Positions 1 to 13,689 of a stretch of 64,000 nt of DNA are shown one piece after another. Location of the stretch: assembly GCF_030272615.1 (NCBI RefSeq), contig NC_081405.1, positions 27,358,272-27,422,271 on the forward strand, given 5' to 3'. Made by a program: the position numbers and the translations under genes. Below the pieces are notes generated by a model. That model saw only the letters and a list, made by a program, of their open reading frames with translations. It did not search any database and was not told the origin of the DNA. Numbering within the stretch: position 1 is the first letter of the stretch; every line of letters begins with the position of its first letter. This DNA is from Cryptomeria japonica (lineage: Eukaryota; Streptophyta; Pinopsida; Cupressales; Cupressaceae).

Positions 1-900
1 AACTTTGACTATGCTAAACGTGCCATAATTTCAGAATAGCAAGATGAGTCAATATATTAATATTGAGTGGAATTCAATGATTTCATGGTGGAAATATAAT
101 TAAGATTTTCATTGACAAAAAGGCTCCCAATAAAGTTCTTCCTATTGGAGTAGCAATTTTTCCCACCCCATATTACTCACTAAAATAAAATTTCCCTAAA
201 TTTATTGATTTTAATAACTTTTAAAGTCTTTTAAATTGCATTGGTTTGTAGGATTTATTAAGCTTAATATTTAAATTCCATTAAAACATGTTAATTTATA
301 AGGTAATATTTATTTAATTTGGCTGTAAATTTGAAATAGTGAAAAGTAGGTGGTAATTGGGTCATTACTTTACATTATGAGAATTTATGAAACTCAATAA
401 ATAATGAAGTCGAAAGTCAATTAGCTAATTTAAAAATAAAAATAAAAACTATGAAAAATAAATGCTAGATTTATAAGCTTAGATACATTATGCTATAGAA
501 ATATATTTATAAATATATATAGAAATAAAATAAAAAATATTTTAACAAGGAAAAAAAATGGAATAATTGAAATGACATCCAATAGAAATTAAATTGGAAT
601 TTCAATAGAGAATTATGACACAATAATGTTGGATTGTGACAACAAGAAAACAATAAAATAAGGAAAAAACAAGAAAGCGAATCATATCTAATCTTTTAGA
701 AATAAAACATTTTTTTTAATCTTTGAAAGGAAATTCCTAATTTCTTCAAAGGAATAAATCTAGTTTTTCTATTTGAAGTGATGATTGTTATCTAGAAGAT
801 ATTATATATATCTTTGTTGTCTTGAAGGCAATTTCATTGTGAAATGTAAGAACAAATTGATATAGCAGCAATTGTGAAGATTGCAATTATTTTTCTCTTG
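1..900. other. AT-rich LINE-flanking sequence, no gene
   Basis: No open frame of note. The stretch from about 100 to 600 matches 10790-11480 in the same orientation with substitutions and small indels. Shared landmarks include an AAAGTTCTTCCT block, a TTATTGAT..TAATAACTTTTAA block and ATTAAAACATGTTAATT. Because both copies lie upstream of LINE ORF1-like relics, this is probably the 5' untranslated part of one LINE family, but that is an inference. Confidence 0.5.
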
Positions 901-1029
901 GCAATAAGAATATCGATGCCTTGCCCCATGGATGTTTCCTTGGCAAATTGTCAAGGTTTTACCATGTAAATCAATGTCTTTTCAATTATTTTGTTCTTCC
1001 ATTTCATTTTTGGAGTGGTCGTTAGTGGC

Positions 1030-2110
1030 TTTAGCAAAGAAAACTATGATTGGTAAAATTCTCTAGTATCTAACCTACCAAGGAAAAATATTGAAAAATA
1101 GATCTTCTTCTCCTAGATATCCTCTATCCAAGTTAAGTTCTTCCCCAAGGGATTTTCCATTATAGAATTTTTTAATGAAGAGGAACAAGAAAGTATACTT
1201 GGTGGGGGGTCTATGGTTTATGGAAGTTACAAGTCTTTCTATCATGAAATGATCTTTGAATTTTGACCACATGAGCTTTCATATCCCAAAGATCCCAACC
1301 TAGATTCAACTTTACAACTTACGTGAGAAGTATTAAGATTCTTTCATTCTTGAACGAATAAGAGCTTCCTTGGGCAAATTTTTGAATCGTGATGAAGAAA
1401 TATTGCAAGGAGAATCTAGAGCCTATGGAAGAATGTGCACCCTTAAGGACCATTGACTTTCTTCTCTCTCATGGTAGACTATGCAAAACTAGAGATTATT
1501 TTTTAATAAACTACAAAGCAAACTTTTCAAATGTGAAAGATTTCCAAAATCCTCTAAGGATTCCTCAACCCACTATGGTCCCCTCTTCAGAGGCCAACCC
1601 CTCCCTCTCTAGATTGGAAATGCATCTTTCTCCTCCTCACCTACCATATAAGGCAAATCAAGTTCTAAATATTTCATCTCCACCTTTGAATCAGAGCTCT
1701 CTTTGGATCACATCAAATGATAAGACCATTCCAAAATAAGTTATAGAAATATAATGATCAAATTGAAGAAAAATTGAAGGTGAAAAGGATATATTCATTC
1801 CAATTTCATCTACAATAGATCACAATATGAGTCAAAGAAAATAAAGGCCAATTGTAGTCATGTTACAAGGTGAAGTAGAAAATCGATGAAGTCACCTTAG
1901 AAGATATAAAAGTTGGATGTCTCAATCTATTCTTAATTTTGACAAGAAAACTAAAAGTGGGGGGAAGGGTCCCATACAAGTACCATGAAAAAACAATCAT
2001 GGAAAGTCAAGGGCTTAAATGGCCCTAACAAAAGATGCATAATCAAGTGTTAGTTAGAACTATAGAAGCTAGATATTATATTTTTTAAAGAACCTGAATT
2101 AAATATTAAA
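1030..2110 (+). pseudogene. L1-type LINE ORF1 relic (DUF4283-like)
   Basis: Conceptual translation, with several frame changes and stops, shows the pattern of plant LINE ORF1 proteins. A segment around 1165-1230 reads like the F.(N)EEE...L.GG..(M)VYGS.. block of DUF4283. A segment around 1355-1445 reads like SLGKFLNRDEEILQGESRAY (the LGN.LG.F...D block). In the family this domain precedes a zinc knuckle and binds the LINE RNA; no intact knuckle is seen here. A diverged parallel copy is at 13690-14880. Nothing suggests expression. The longest open stretch (1389-1739) is only a fragment of the domain. Confidence 0.6.
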
Positions 2111-2159
2111 AGATTAGGACAACTCATGCGAAAAATGGTTTAAGTAGAAATGAATTTTC

Positions 2160-2890
2160 ACCTATGCCTAAGGTTCTTTTGGGGGGCTTGGAATCTTATG
2201 GTATGACAAAGGTTATAGTATGACACCAATCAAACAAGGCTCTAATTGGAAATCATGCCAAGGTTCATGTTGCTCCTCTAATCTTAGCTTTTATATTTTC
2301 AATATTTATACGTTGAATCTCCCTACAAAAAATATTTGGGACATCTTTGATAATTTATCTTCTATGAGTAAGGATTTGGTAGTTTTGGGCAGGGAACTTA
2401 ATGCAGTGTTAAATATAAAAGATAAACAAAGTAGCCTATATAAATTGCCCAATTTGAGCATGACATTACCTCCTTTACACAACAAAACTTGTTAGTTGAA
2501 TTGAGCCAAGAAATAGAGATTTTAATTGGAATGGAGAGTTAGGATTGGAAACGTATTTAAAAGATTGGACCATTTTTTTATATCCCTTAAATGGTCAAGT
2601 TAAAGCCTTAATATATAATACAAAATCATAGTTGTAACGAGATTTAATCACTTCCCTATCTCCCCCTCTTAGCATTATAATTCTGCTATTCCAAAAAGAA
2701 CTTTTAAATTGAAAAATGTGGTTTTAAGATGCAAACTTTATTTAGTAGGTAAAAGATTGGTGGGAATCCTCACCCAAAATCAAGGGCACTAAGATGCTTA
2801 CATTGTTAAAAGAAGTGAGTATTACAAAATATGATAAAAAAATTAGAATAAACAAAATTTCAAAAATATTTTAAGACAAGAGAAAGTGAA
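2160..2890 (+). pseudogene. LINE APE-type endonuclease relic
   Basis: Translation gives degenerate endonuclease motifs: NIWDIFDNLSSMSKDLVVLG, then a drifted form of the GDFNAVL..DK motif near 2390-2430. This is followed by a block like DHFPISLSL near 2640-2670 and the typical post-endonuclease linker (MWFQDANF..LVKDWW-like) near 2715-2765. The order is that of L1-clade ORF2, where this nuclease nicks target DNA for target-primed reverse transcription. The relic stops near 2890, before any RT motif, so the element is truncated or interrupted there. Key residues are not all readable in one frame. Confidence 0.6.
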
Positions 2891-5800
2891 ACAAATTACC
2901 CATAATTATTATTGATCCAAAACCCTCGTTTCAAATACTTTAACACAAACATAACAATAATAATTAATATTATGTCTATAAAATAAAGATCTATATTTAT
3001 GAACTGTAATACACACCTAAAAAATATAGCTTTCAAATAGTATTTTCTTTTAAATAAATCACAATAAAAACAAAATATATAAGCAAATATAAATGGTATA
3101 GCTTGAAAAATATAATAGAAGAAATGTATACTCCTTGGTCAACAAAAATATATATTAAAAAAAAGAATTCCTAATTCTTCACTATTTGTCTTCTCTTTTT
3201 CCTTTCTCCTTTGATTTTGTAAGAAAATGAAAAATGGAATAAGAGGAAGAATTTATGACTTTCATATCGTTTTTTTCATTTGACTTCCTAATTTATTTAT
3301 TTTGAAAAAAGTGACTTGATTGTACACTTAAAGATATTTAATTTATCTATTTCAAGTGTAATCCCATATTATTAACTTTATGAATGTATGGTAAAGTCTC
3401 TTTTATTAATTTACTATATAAGGTTAAATTTTAATAATTTAAACAAGGCATTTAGATTCAATTTAAAATTATATATAAATTATTTTATGAAATTATAATA
3501 ACTAAGATGTAAGGTGTAAAATTATATTAATGGATTAATGTTATAAATTATGTAAAATATATTAAAAGTATATATAGTCACTTTAAATGTTTAGTGCAAA
3601 TAGAACTAAAATACAATTGTTAATAAAGTAATGACTCTTTTAGTTTTTTTTTTAAAATTTGGATTAAACATTTTTTTATCGGAGTTATGAATTGGTGAGA
3701 TCATAAATACGGGACCTTATCTCAATAACATCCCAATGGAGGAAATGTGACCCGATAGAAGGAAAACTATATTCCTTTCAGAGCCAAGTTCACAACATAC
3801 ATTCAAATATCTCCAGCTCATTAAACTAGTGGAAATATCTAATTATATATAAATAAAATAAAGCTTTTAACTACTGAAATGGAAAGTGCGGATGATAGAG
3901 AGTCTTCTACTATAATCTAAGCATCTCATCCAAGGATGGTAGTGCAATGCACCAAAGTTCGCGTGACACGTTGTAGTCTTGTATAGACCATGACATGAAA
4001 TGCTTAGAAAGTAGCAAAGACCGAACTTTGTGCTTCGTCTAACTTGTGAAACCTAAAAGTTAAAAACATTACAATAAATACTAGATAATAAAGAGAAGAA
4101 GAAATAAGATAAATAGATACAAGAAAACCTTTGTGTTGTTGAATGTCTCCAAAAACTTGCACATAGAAAGAAAAGAAAAAAAATTGGGGTTGCTTGGGGA
4201 CTTACCTCAATCAAGTCCCTACTTCGGTTTTTCCACCTCCACAACAGCTAGATAGGTAGATAAATCAAAAGGCAAATAGACAAATACATGATTTAATAGA
4301 CAAGGGTTGTGATAAATCACACAATGGTCAAAGACATTAGACAAATAGAAAGATATTACAAACAAAGCTTGAGGAATCCAAGAGAGTTGCAAAGACTGTT
4401 GTGGTAGCTTGATACTATTGTAGCAAGTTGTATAGAGTTGTTCAAGCTAGAGAGAAAGAGTTGTGAAAAGAGATTATCCAAGAGAGAAGCAAGAAAACTT
4501 CCAACAGAGTTTTTGTGGAGAGAAAAGATGAATTTAAAAGTGAGAATAGTAGGGAAAGAAAGAGCCATTGATACGTTACAAGTTATTTTAGGTAGATTTC
4601 ACTAACCTAGGTAGGTGGCAAGTGGAAAAATGCTCAGGAATGACCTTTGAACAATGAAGTATCATAGGACACTAGTGTAGCATGTAAACATGTGTGATGT
4701 GCTAGTGTCCAAACAAATCATGTTAAAAAATGACAAGAGACGATAAAATCACATGGTTAACAAAAAACCGACGCAAAAGGTATCCATTGGAAAGGTTTTT
4801 TGAGCATCTTGAGAAGGAAAATGCTGATACAAGGGCTGAAATTAACCTACATAAATACTCGAGGAATGGACACTAAAGCGACTGTAAAAGTGTAGGTGAA
4901 ATTGTAATGGTATGCAATTTTTGACTCTACAAGTTTGAACCCCGATGGTAAGAACCATGATGCCATAATTCAACCTTCATGCTATGCCATTACTGACAAA
5001 TTTTATTTATTTATGGTACTCATTGGTTTTCATTTTTCTATAAATGACCCTTGTGCCTTATATTTCTCCTTTTCATCTCTTACCTTTTTTTTTGCAAATA
5101 AATTGCAATCATGGGGACCACTCCCATTCTAATATAACAGATAAAAATAAATGATGCATCAAACTCATAAATATGGATATGCAACACATTAAATAAAGGA
5201 TATTATTAAGCAAAAACTAAGCATTAATGCCACTTTTGGTTTGTGGACAAAGGTGCACGTTCTGAGCAAGCAAGTCCTTTTTTATTTTTCTTTTATACAA
5301 GCATCCAATTTCCATTGATAGATCCAACATGCAAGTAGTTGATGCATTAAGATCATTGAGAAGTAATCAATCACTATTTGTCATATGTGGAACTTCTATG
5401 CATGATTTTATACCTAGAGTCATGTGTCAAATACTATACCCTCTAGGAGGAGAGGACTCAACAATAACTAGAGATATGGATGAAGAGTTGATGGTTGATT
5501 TAAGAATTACCATCTCAATATTTGTTCTTGGTTCCATGTGAGATGTCTCATGTGATTTCCTATCCTATATGTTTGCATGTTCCCATATAGTAGTCATGGA
5601 AAGAAACATATTTCCACCATGTCGATTGGCTATCTTGATTGTGTTTGAAGCATTCAATAAAAATGTAACTAGCATTAAAACACATGTGGCACCAGAAAGG
5701 TATTCCTTCATATTCCAAAATCCAAGTCCAACTATTCTAAAAAGATTAAAGAGTAATGTCCACAATAAGAGTTTTGAAAGTGTATATATCAACAAAATGT

Positions 5801-6132
5801 AGGTGAATGTGTTCTGCAAGAAATTAGAGAGGGTTCACTTCTTAATTAAAATAGTCATATGCAATGAATTAATTAAATTGATTACATATTTAATTTTGAG
5901 CAATCTAAATATTGTAATTTCCTTTCATACTCATACTACTAATTAATTTAGATTCTCTTGCATTTATTTGATAGTTAAGTGAATGTGTTTAATTTGAGTC
6001 ATGTCTAGAAAGTCTTATCACTTTAAAAACTAATATAGAAAGTTAAAAGACGATACCTTATAGAAATCATCCCTTAAGAATTACATGCAATGATACTAAC
6101 CCATTTTAAATTACCTCCATCATATAGAATGT

Positions 6133-6154
6133 GTGGTATGGAACCCCATACCAC
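6133..6154. repeat. Perfect 9-bp hairpin
   Basis: GTGGTATGG at 6133-6141 is followed by a 4-nt loop and its exact complement CCATACCAC at 6146-6154. It overlaps the start of the 103-bp tandem duplication, whose second copy keeps only the right arm (CATACCAC). Confidence 0.7.
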
Positions 6155-6346
6155 ATTCTTTTATTTTATTGTTTCTTCTTCATATTAGTGGTATGGTATA
6201 CAATCACATTACTCATACATGTTTTAGTATCAAGCAAAGTTTTGAAACCTCATACCACCCATTTTTATTTTCTTCTCTTCCTCATATTAATGGTATGATA
6301 TACTATCACATTAATCTTACATGTATTTAGTGTCAAGTTAATCAAC
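6141..6346. repeat. Tandem duplication, about 103 bp, two diverged copies
   Basis: Copy 1 begins near 6141 and copy 2 near 6244. Both contain CCxCATACCAC, a T-rich block, CTTC(T)TCATATTA.TGGTAT, A(C/T)TATCACATTA and CATACATG(T/TA)TTTAGT in the same order. Several substitutions separate them, so the duplication is old. Confidence 0.65.
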
Positions 6347-6959
6347 CCTCAATTTGAGTTTTTCTAGCCTCTAGTGTATCTAAATTACCCTAGAATGCTT
6401 GTGTATACTGTCGACAAGAAGGTCACATGATAAGAGAACGCCCTATCAGATGAAATAGATTTGTTTAGCTACAAGTTTTATGTACAACCAACCCACAATA
6501 TTTATAAACCTCATCTCATCCTTCAATATTGCCCAAAAGGCCTCTACTATTTCACAAAAACAAATCAAGCATTCTTCAGATGTTATATATAAAAATAGTA
6601 ATATTTATGTTACTCTTATCCCTTCTTATAAATATGTGATGTGGTAAGTCGGTTGGAGTTTAGAGAGGGAGGAAAAAGAGCCTTCGGGTTTTCTTTGGCT
6701 CAAAATTATCTTGATGGATCTTCTATGGCTCAAATTGGTCCTATGATCTCTCAAGAATATACCTTGTTAGAATTATGCCCTTGTTCAAGGTTTTTGGATC
6801 AAAATTCCATTCCCTCCCTTCCATAGGGAAAATATAAAGATCCTCCTCAAATGACTACAAAAGAGTCAAGTCCTTCTAACCAATTTATTACTCTTGCTAA
6901 CTTCTTTGAAGTTCTGCCATGAGAAGAAAATATTTCTAATTTCTCTTAACTATGAATTG

Positions 6960-9850
6960 CAAAATTATCTCATTGAATGGTAAGGGGATTTATCTCCATT
7001 GTGAAAAATATAAAATTAAGGAGATTATCATTAAGTGAAAACCTATTGTGATTTATCTATATGAAGTCAAATTCAATGGCCTTCATCTTGATTCTTCTCT
7101 TTGAAATGTATGGAGAGATGTTTTTTTTCTCTATACATCACACAGATAAGGTCAAGGTAGGGTTGTTATCTAGGTTGTCTTTATGCACCAATACATTTTT
7201 CATGTTGATAAAGGAGAGGACCCATCACACAATTGTGTGTGGGCCTTGGCCTTTATCAATGGACATCTTATCAGTTTTTTTTTTTAGTATTTGCTCCTAA
7301 TAATGCAAAAGTGAGGTGTACATTATGAGATTGGATGACTAACAATCTTCCTAATGTAGATTGGGTTGTGGGAGGTGATTTTAGCATGGTAGGATATTTC
7401 GTAGATCACAACTATTAATGTCATGTTAAGCTAAGTGATGAAGAATTAGATAAGTGGTTGAATTTTCATAATTTTGTTGGGGTAGTAGATCCAATACATT
7501 ACAAACACTCTAGTCATGCTCATAACTAGCTCACCTAATCTAACTATGAAGTTGGAGATGAGAGAAAGTTTAGTAGGATCATTAGGTTTTATGTTTCTCC
7601 CAACTTGCAATTGATTCAAGAGCTATTTGACATTTGGGTAAAAGTTGATTATTCTACTACTCTATTAGACCATTTCCCCATCGTTCGCTCCATTTCAATG
7701 TCTAAAATTAGCATAATGGAACACCAGTTATCTTACAAGCTTAACATTTCTTACTTAAACAAACTTTTTTATGGTACATTGGTATTTGGAATTCTATACC
7801 TAAGCCACAAGAAGGGGAGTATTGTAGATAATGGTGGCACCATGCTATTTCTCAATGTATTTAGTTCTCACTCTCCTTTAAAAATTTCTTGATAATTTAA
7901 TCTTGGCTTGGGAAACCAATGAATGGGCCTAACAATTGGGTCAAAATGCTTTGTTGGTCAAGTTGTACATTGACAAAGCATATGATAAAATGTAATAGAG
8001 CTTTATCCTAAATATGTTGTGTTGGTTGGGTTTGGACCCAAGTTGTGTAAGCATATTTAGATGCCATTCAAAAATGCAAATGCCCATTTATTGATTTTTT
8101 TTTATCAAATATGTTACCTCTACAACAACCAAATAGGAAAGTATTTTATTTAGGTTCATTTTTATATGTTCTTACCGTTGATGCACTTGAGTACTTACTA
8201 CAAAATACAACCAAACATATTTAATACAAGGGATTTATATTCCCAACTATGTCATTGTACTTAATTTTCATTTTGTTGGTGACAATATGATTTTCCTACA
8301 AAACTTTGAAAGGGAAAATAATAATGTTTTAGAAGTTTTAATTTTATACTGCTTAGTTTCTAGTTTAGAGTAGCATATCATAAAACATAATTCTTTATGG
8401 TTCATTCTGATTTGGTGTCGCAATGGATTCCCAAAGAACAAAGCATATTAAAATGGGAAAGTCAATTATTATATGGGTATTCCTTTTGGATTGAGTGACT
8501 CTTTCAAACATTTGGAATTGGTTTAGTCTCAAGTTAAAAACTAGACGTTGGGCTTGAAGGAATAATTTTTTGTCACTAGCTTGAAATGTTCAAGTTGTTA
8601 ACCAAAATTTTGTTTCTTCTCATGTATATTATTCTTTATGCAAGATGCCATCCAAGAAGGGTTATGAGGATTTAAATAAACCCCTTTGCCAATTTCTATG
8701 GTCTAATTGGGAAGAAAAATCTTGTTACAAATCTAATTTATGGCTACATTATATTCAACCAAATGCTAACAATGGTCATGGCCTTTTGGATCCTAAGACA
8801 CAAGGGTTTTGCTTAGCAACAAAATGGATAGTTAGAGTGTTTCAAGAGATGGGCCATGGAAAAATTGGTCTACCATCACATTAGTCTTGTTGTGGTCAAG
8901 AGGAAATGCCAAACTTTTGGATGGATAAACAAAATCCTTCTTGCTTTCTTTTTTCATTTAAAAGAATCATTCCATTTTCAATCCATCTAGAAGGCTTGGC
9001 AACCTGTTAGTAAATGCTGATGTTAAAAAGTTCTTCCTTACAACATGGATTTAGTTTGGGAATTATTCTATCTGGTGGAACAATATTGTGCAATACCAAG
9101 GTCATCCTCTTGATGTTGCCTTTGCAAGACACACTTTCTATCTTTTTAGGAAAAAGGTTTATTAGCTTGGTGACATTTGAGATTTTAACTCTTTTGAGTG
9201 GGCTTCCTAGAAAATTATTAAGTGCACTTTTAGTTTAAAAAATTACTCTATAGGGCACCTTATTTTTGTGAGATCATTGGTGCATCTTGAAATGGAACTC
9301 TATAATCCCCTACATTGTAATTTTCCTAATGATTAGTTACGAATTTCTATATACCATTTCTCTTACTTTCCTCTAAATCAAATCTATTTGATTCTCCTTC
9401 TAATTTTTCCTCTTAATTTAGATTGAAATAGAAATAGAGATGTAAGATTCAAAAAAGGACACAGAGGAAATTGAGTGTTTAAATATGCTAATGTCCAAAT
9501 TTTAGCTTGAAAAATCTTACATTATAAATTGCCAATAGCAAATAGATTGAAACCCATCAAATATTCTTTTTTCCAACATATTGAAAGCTTAAAACATATT
9601 TTATGGGACTATATATTGGCAAAAAAGAAATAAAATGCATTTTTAAAATAATTTTCCTATTGTATTTGATCATACTTCGAGCTGGAAAGAGTCTATTTTG
9701 AGTGCTGGTCTTTATAATAATGTTTTGATTGATTTTGTGAAACAATGTATTTTATTTAATAAATGGAAAAGCTAGTATTTGGCAATGTTTTCACATCAAT
9801 TGTTTCACTAGGGGGCTAATTTTTTAAGGTTTTACTCTGATATCATGTTC
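6960..9850 (+). pseudogene. LINE (L1 clade) ORF2 relic: endonuclease, RT, C-terminal region
   Basis: A second, separate LINE copy. From about 6965 the translation starts like the endonuclease N-terminus (a drifted version of the LN.RGL..). At about 7360-7600 it shows VDWVVGGDFSMV, the GGDFN box, then YKHSS..HN and the GDERKFSRI-RFYVSPNL block, followed by a SDHFPI-like box near 7660-7690. An RT palm remnant resembling KAYDKM-WSFILNMLCWLG (the FEKAYDRV block) lies near 7970-8040. The C-terminal FLWSNWEEK and GHGLLDPKTQGFCLATKWI blocks (8690-8840) are typical of plant L1 ORF2. Many stops and frameshifts make it non-functional. The catalytic FADD box is not readable. No clear poly-A tail or TSD was identified. 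Confidence 0.75.
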
Positions 9851-10150
9851 CAATTGTCTATCTTTGTTTTCGGCTGCAACAAGTCAACAAAGAGCATAAT
9901 AAGATCAACAATTTGTTGGATACTATCAAACTTCGGATTCTACAACATCGCAAAGAAGATAGTTTATGTTCTAGACAATGTCAAAGCATGTTTAAGCTTG
10001 AATATAAATGTAATCTTCAGCCATACTTTGATCTGCGTACTTACCAGATCCTTCGTGGACTAATACCAGATTGTAAATTTGTTCAATCATGCAAAAGACA
10101 AAACTCTTTGAAGATTTGTAATGCTCTTTTGACAATTGATTATTAGATCT

Positions 10151-10298
10151 TTATGTAAATGATGATAGAATATGATCCGAAACACTGATTCAAAAAGACA
10201 CACATTTAAATCCAAAAGCACCCTTATGTAAATGATGATAAAATATGATCCGAAACATTGATTCAAAAAGACAAACACATTTAAATCCAAAAGCGTCC
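10151..10298. repeat. Tandem duplication, 73-bp unit, two copies
   Basis: Units start at 10151 and 10224, both with TTATGTAAATGATGATA and GATCCGAAACA.TGATTC, then an A-rich stretch and TTTAAATCCAAAAGC. The copies differ by only a few bases and a short indel, so this is one of the younger local duplications. It lies between the LINE 3' relic and the start of the second LINE 5' region. Confidence 0.8.
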
Positions 10299-11699
10299 AA
10301 ACTTACTGACATAGACTACATAAAAATTTAATATTCTATTTTCTTTACATTAATTCAATAAAAAAAATTGTTTTGAAATGTGTATGAACAGCCTATGCCC
10401 ATTTCACAACTAAATGATGATGTTGTAAATAAGTCAAAGGATAGAAAAAGCATTTTGTTGGCACTTTTGAAAAGCTTCAAAACAATCATTCACTTTAGAC
10501 GGTTGTGAAAGAATGCAAAACACCGACAAAAGGCTATAAAGATAAACTTGCATTAAAAAGTGGTGAGCAAAGCTTTTTACTTATAAAATTTGTTTAAAGT
10601 CCCAACATACATTACATTACGTAACCAACTTAAAAAGTGTTTGTCGGAGAAAACGTTTTAAGAGGAGTAGGACTAGGCGTGACATGAATTTGAAGTATGA
10701 CTATGCAAAAATAATTCAATAACTATTTAAATATTAAGACTTTCAATGACAAAGTAAAAAATAAATTAAAAAATGATTCAATAACTATTTAAATAATAAG
10801 ACTTTCAATGACAAAGGGCTCTTTTTAAAGTTCTTCCTTGTGGGGTTACAATTTTTTCCATCCCTAATTACCAACTAAGATAAAATCTCATGCATTTTAA
10901 ATCTATAATGAGAGGACCAACAAGATAAAAGTTGTTTAATGTTTCAAGATGGGGATGCCCATAAATTTATTGATGTTAAATAACTTTTAAGTCTATTAGG
11001 TCACTTTTTTTTCTAAGATTTATTAATATTTACAATTTATTAAAACATGTTAATTGATTTATAATATAATATTTATTTTATTTGGTTGTATAGTGTATTG
11101 TTATTTTATATGTTATTTGAATATTGATTTATATTTTTTAACATTTATTTAATAATTTGTTGTAAATTTAAAATTGAAGCGGAAATGGTTATTGAATCAT
11201 ATTTGATCAAAATTATGGGAATTCATAAATCTTAATAAATAAAACAATCGCAAGTCAATTAACTAAATGTGTAATGCAATTTAAAATGAAGAATGAAAAT
11301 TATGACAAATAGATGCTTCATCTATAAATAATCTTTGGGTAAATTAATGAACTATGTAAATTATCCCAGGTTTATATAGACTTAGATGCATTATGCTATA
11401 TAAATGTGTTTTATAAATATTACATACAAAACATCTCTTTTTTTTTTCAAGGAAAAAAAATGGAGCAATTGGAGTGATATTTAGTATAAATTAAATCCAA
11501 GTTTCATAATTATGGTGCAATGAAAGCACAATGTTCAAAGAAATGATATTGAAAGTAGCAAATTTAGAAACGGGCTTGGCAAAAATGATCTTGTGGATAA
11601 ATGACATGAACAAAACGGAACTTGTAATGGGCTTTGATTAGGGTAACCAATAATATAATGATCCTCAACCGCCTTTACAAGAAATATCTGATGGTGTGC

Positions 11700-11704
11700 T
11701 TGAA
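11700..11704. repeat. TSD (TTGAA) of solo LTR, left copy
   Basis: TTGAA directly precedes the LTR terminal TG on the plus strand. The matching copy is 13281-13285. Confidence 0.7.
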
Positions 11705-13280
11705 TGTAGTATCCCTTGCTAACTCTGACCCAAATTTGTTGATTAGAGGCTCAAGGAATATCGTCAAACACTTTGCACACAATGTCTGATTTTGCTAATT
11801 AGGACTTCGGTTTACCTTGATATAAGTTTGTATGTTGTAAAAGATGTTTTTTGAATGCTTCCAATGATGCAAGATGGATTATTAATGTAATAGAAATGAT
11901 GTGCTAACTGTTCTTGACCTTTCACATGCATATAACTGACTGGGATTAGCTTGTACAGCTAGTTGACATATTGTCAAACATTTTCCATGCATCCTAAGAT
12001 AGTCAATATGTACCCACAACAACTGGCATTAATGCAAACACTTGGCATGCAAAGTTAGTTTCAATCCTACTTATTTAAACTGAAATACTGATATGTAATG
12101 AACTGATTACAAGTTCTAAGAAATCATATTACAGTGCTCAAATTATTGATTGATCCTCATTGCATAGCCTCTCCTAACATGACAGAGGACTGTCCTAATG
12201 GCTACAACTAGCATCAAATTGAAAACATTGCATAAGATATGAATTTATGATAGTAAGAACCTAATAACAAGAGCTGTAAGGATTTGCTGATAAAGATTCT
12301 ACACTCATAAATGCATAGTAGCAGATTATTGCCCACTTGCTCATGAAATCAAACCCTTGTAAATCTTTATGATAAAATCCACTAAAATACCTTAGCACTG
12401 TAGTGTGACACTGTTCACGCCACTATAGCAGCTGCCACAAATTTTGATATGCAAATGATTAACTCTTTAATATTTTGATCTTCAATGAAACCCTTATAAA
12501 TTTCTAAACTTCTTCACCAATAAAGCACAAATGTGACCTTTGAATAAAGCCACTAGTATTTGCACAATCGAAGAGAGGCTATGTTCTCCTAGATTGAATT
12601 TATAGCGAAGCCCTAGGTTTCTTCTTCAAAGTCAAAGCTTCTTCGGAAAAGACAAATGTTGAAATGATTCAAGAATGAATGAAATGAAATCCAAATGCCC
12701 TTCTATAATGTTTAATTTGCATTTGTCTTCATCTCATTTAATTAACTTTAATTTCATTTATTTTCCCTCCTTTTTGGTGCACAATATTTAAATATTAAGT
12801 ATACTTTATTATTCACTTATAACTTTCATTTTTTAAACAAAGTCCACTTAATTTATTAATGATATGCACTTAATAAGTAAATATTATTAAAGTATAACTT
12901 TAATAATAATTATAACATTAGAACTTCATCATTAATCATCATTAATCATTATTTCTCAATTTCGTCTGAACTTGGGAGTCAACCAATATATCCATTGTGC
13001 ATCCAACTTCCTTACTAAAAATAGTAAGGGTCCCTCTCCAACAACCACTGACTTTCTATAAATAGTAAGTCTCTCAAAATGGAACCAGAAACCTCTGAAT
13101 AGCCTAGCCTCAGAATATACCAACAATCTGGAGAGGAAAACATTGTCATCTGCCACCCGAAGAGATCCATAACGCCCAAAATAGACCCTCTAATCCCCCA
13201 TACTAGCCTACGAGGGTCAAATGATAGGCTAATCCTTCAAACTCCGAAGCTCACAAAAATGGGGACATTACAACATTACA
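11705..13280 (-). mobile_element. Solo LTR, reverse orientation, TSD TTGAA
   Basis: On the minus strand the sequence begins TGTAATG (13280) and ends GGGATACTACA (11705), so it has canonical TG...CA ends. It is 1576 bp long and flanked by a perfect 5-bp target-site duplication, TTGAA, at 11700-11704 and 13281-13285. Only one LTR is present and there is no internal coding region, which is the signature of LTR-LTR recombination. Near its minus-strand 5' end a 66-codon open stretch (13156-12956) is probably incidental. Family unassigned; it is unrelated by eye to the other LTRs here. Confidence 0.75.
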
Positions 13281-13689
13281 TTGAACACTTGCATTTGACT
13301 CCTGGAAGACAATAATTTAAAAAGATCAAATTCTATTTCATGATTGTGATATCTACAATCATACTCCCTCAAAATCCCACAAAAGTGGTAGGATATAAAA
13401 GTTATGTGAAATTTGTTCACGAGGACTAGGCACACCCAAGCCTAGGGCTCAAATATGTAGTTTATATCCAAATGATTGGAGAAACATAAGCATGACAAGG
13501 TTTAAAAACATTTATGAGAAAGTTTGGATAAACATTTCTAATCCTAGCTACCCCAAAAAGTGAGATGGAAGACTAAGGTATGATGGGCACAAAGCTATCA
13601 AATCAAGCCCTCCTCCATCAAAAAGAATATTAATATAAGATAGCATTTAACCATTAATAAATCACTATCATAATTCACCCTTCATCTTT

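Larger units (their letters stand above)
2891..6950. other. AT-rich spacer without recognised gene
   Basis: Only short chance ORFs. Visible structure: a 9-bp perfect inverted repeat (GGACACTAG/CTAGTGTCC) at 4667-4710 with a 26-nt loop containing a smaller CATG-TAAA-CATG palindrome; a hairpin at 6133-6154; and a diverged tandem duplication at 6141-6346. I recognise no transposase, LTR pair or RNA gene. Confidence 0.5.

Noticed and set aside
4053-4568. Two minus-strand ORFs of 63 and 70 codons
   Set aside because: Hydrophobic, low-complexity translations of purine-rich DNA with no start context, domain or conservation visible.
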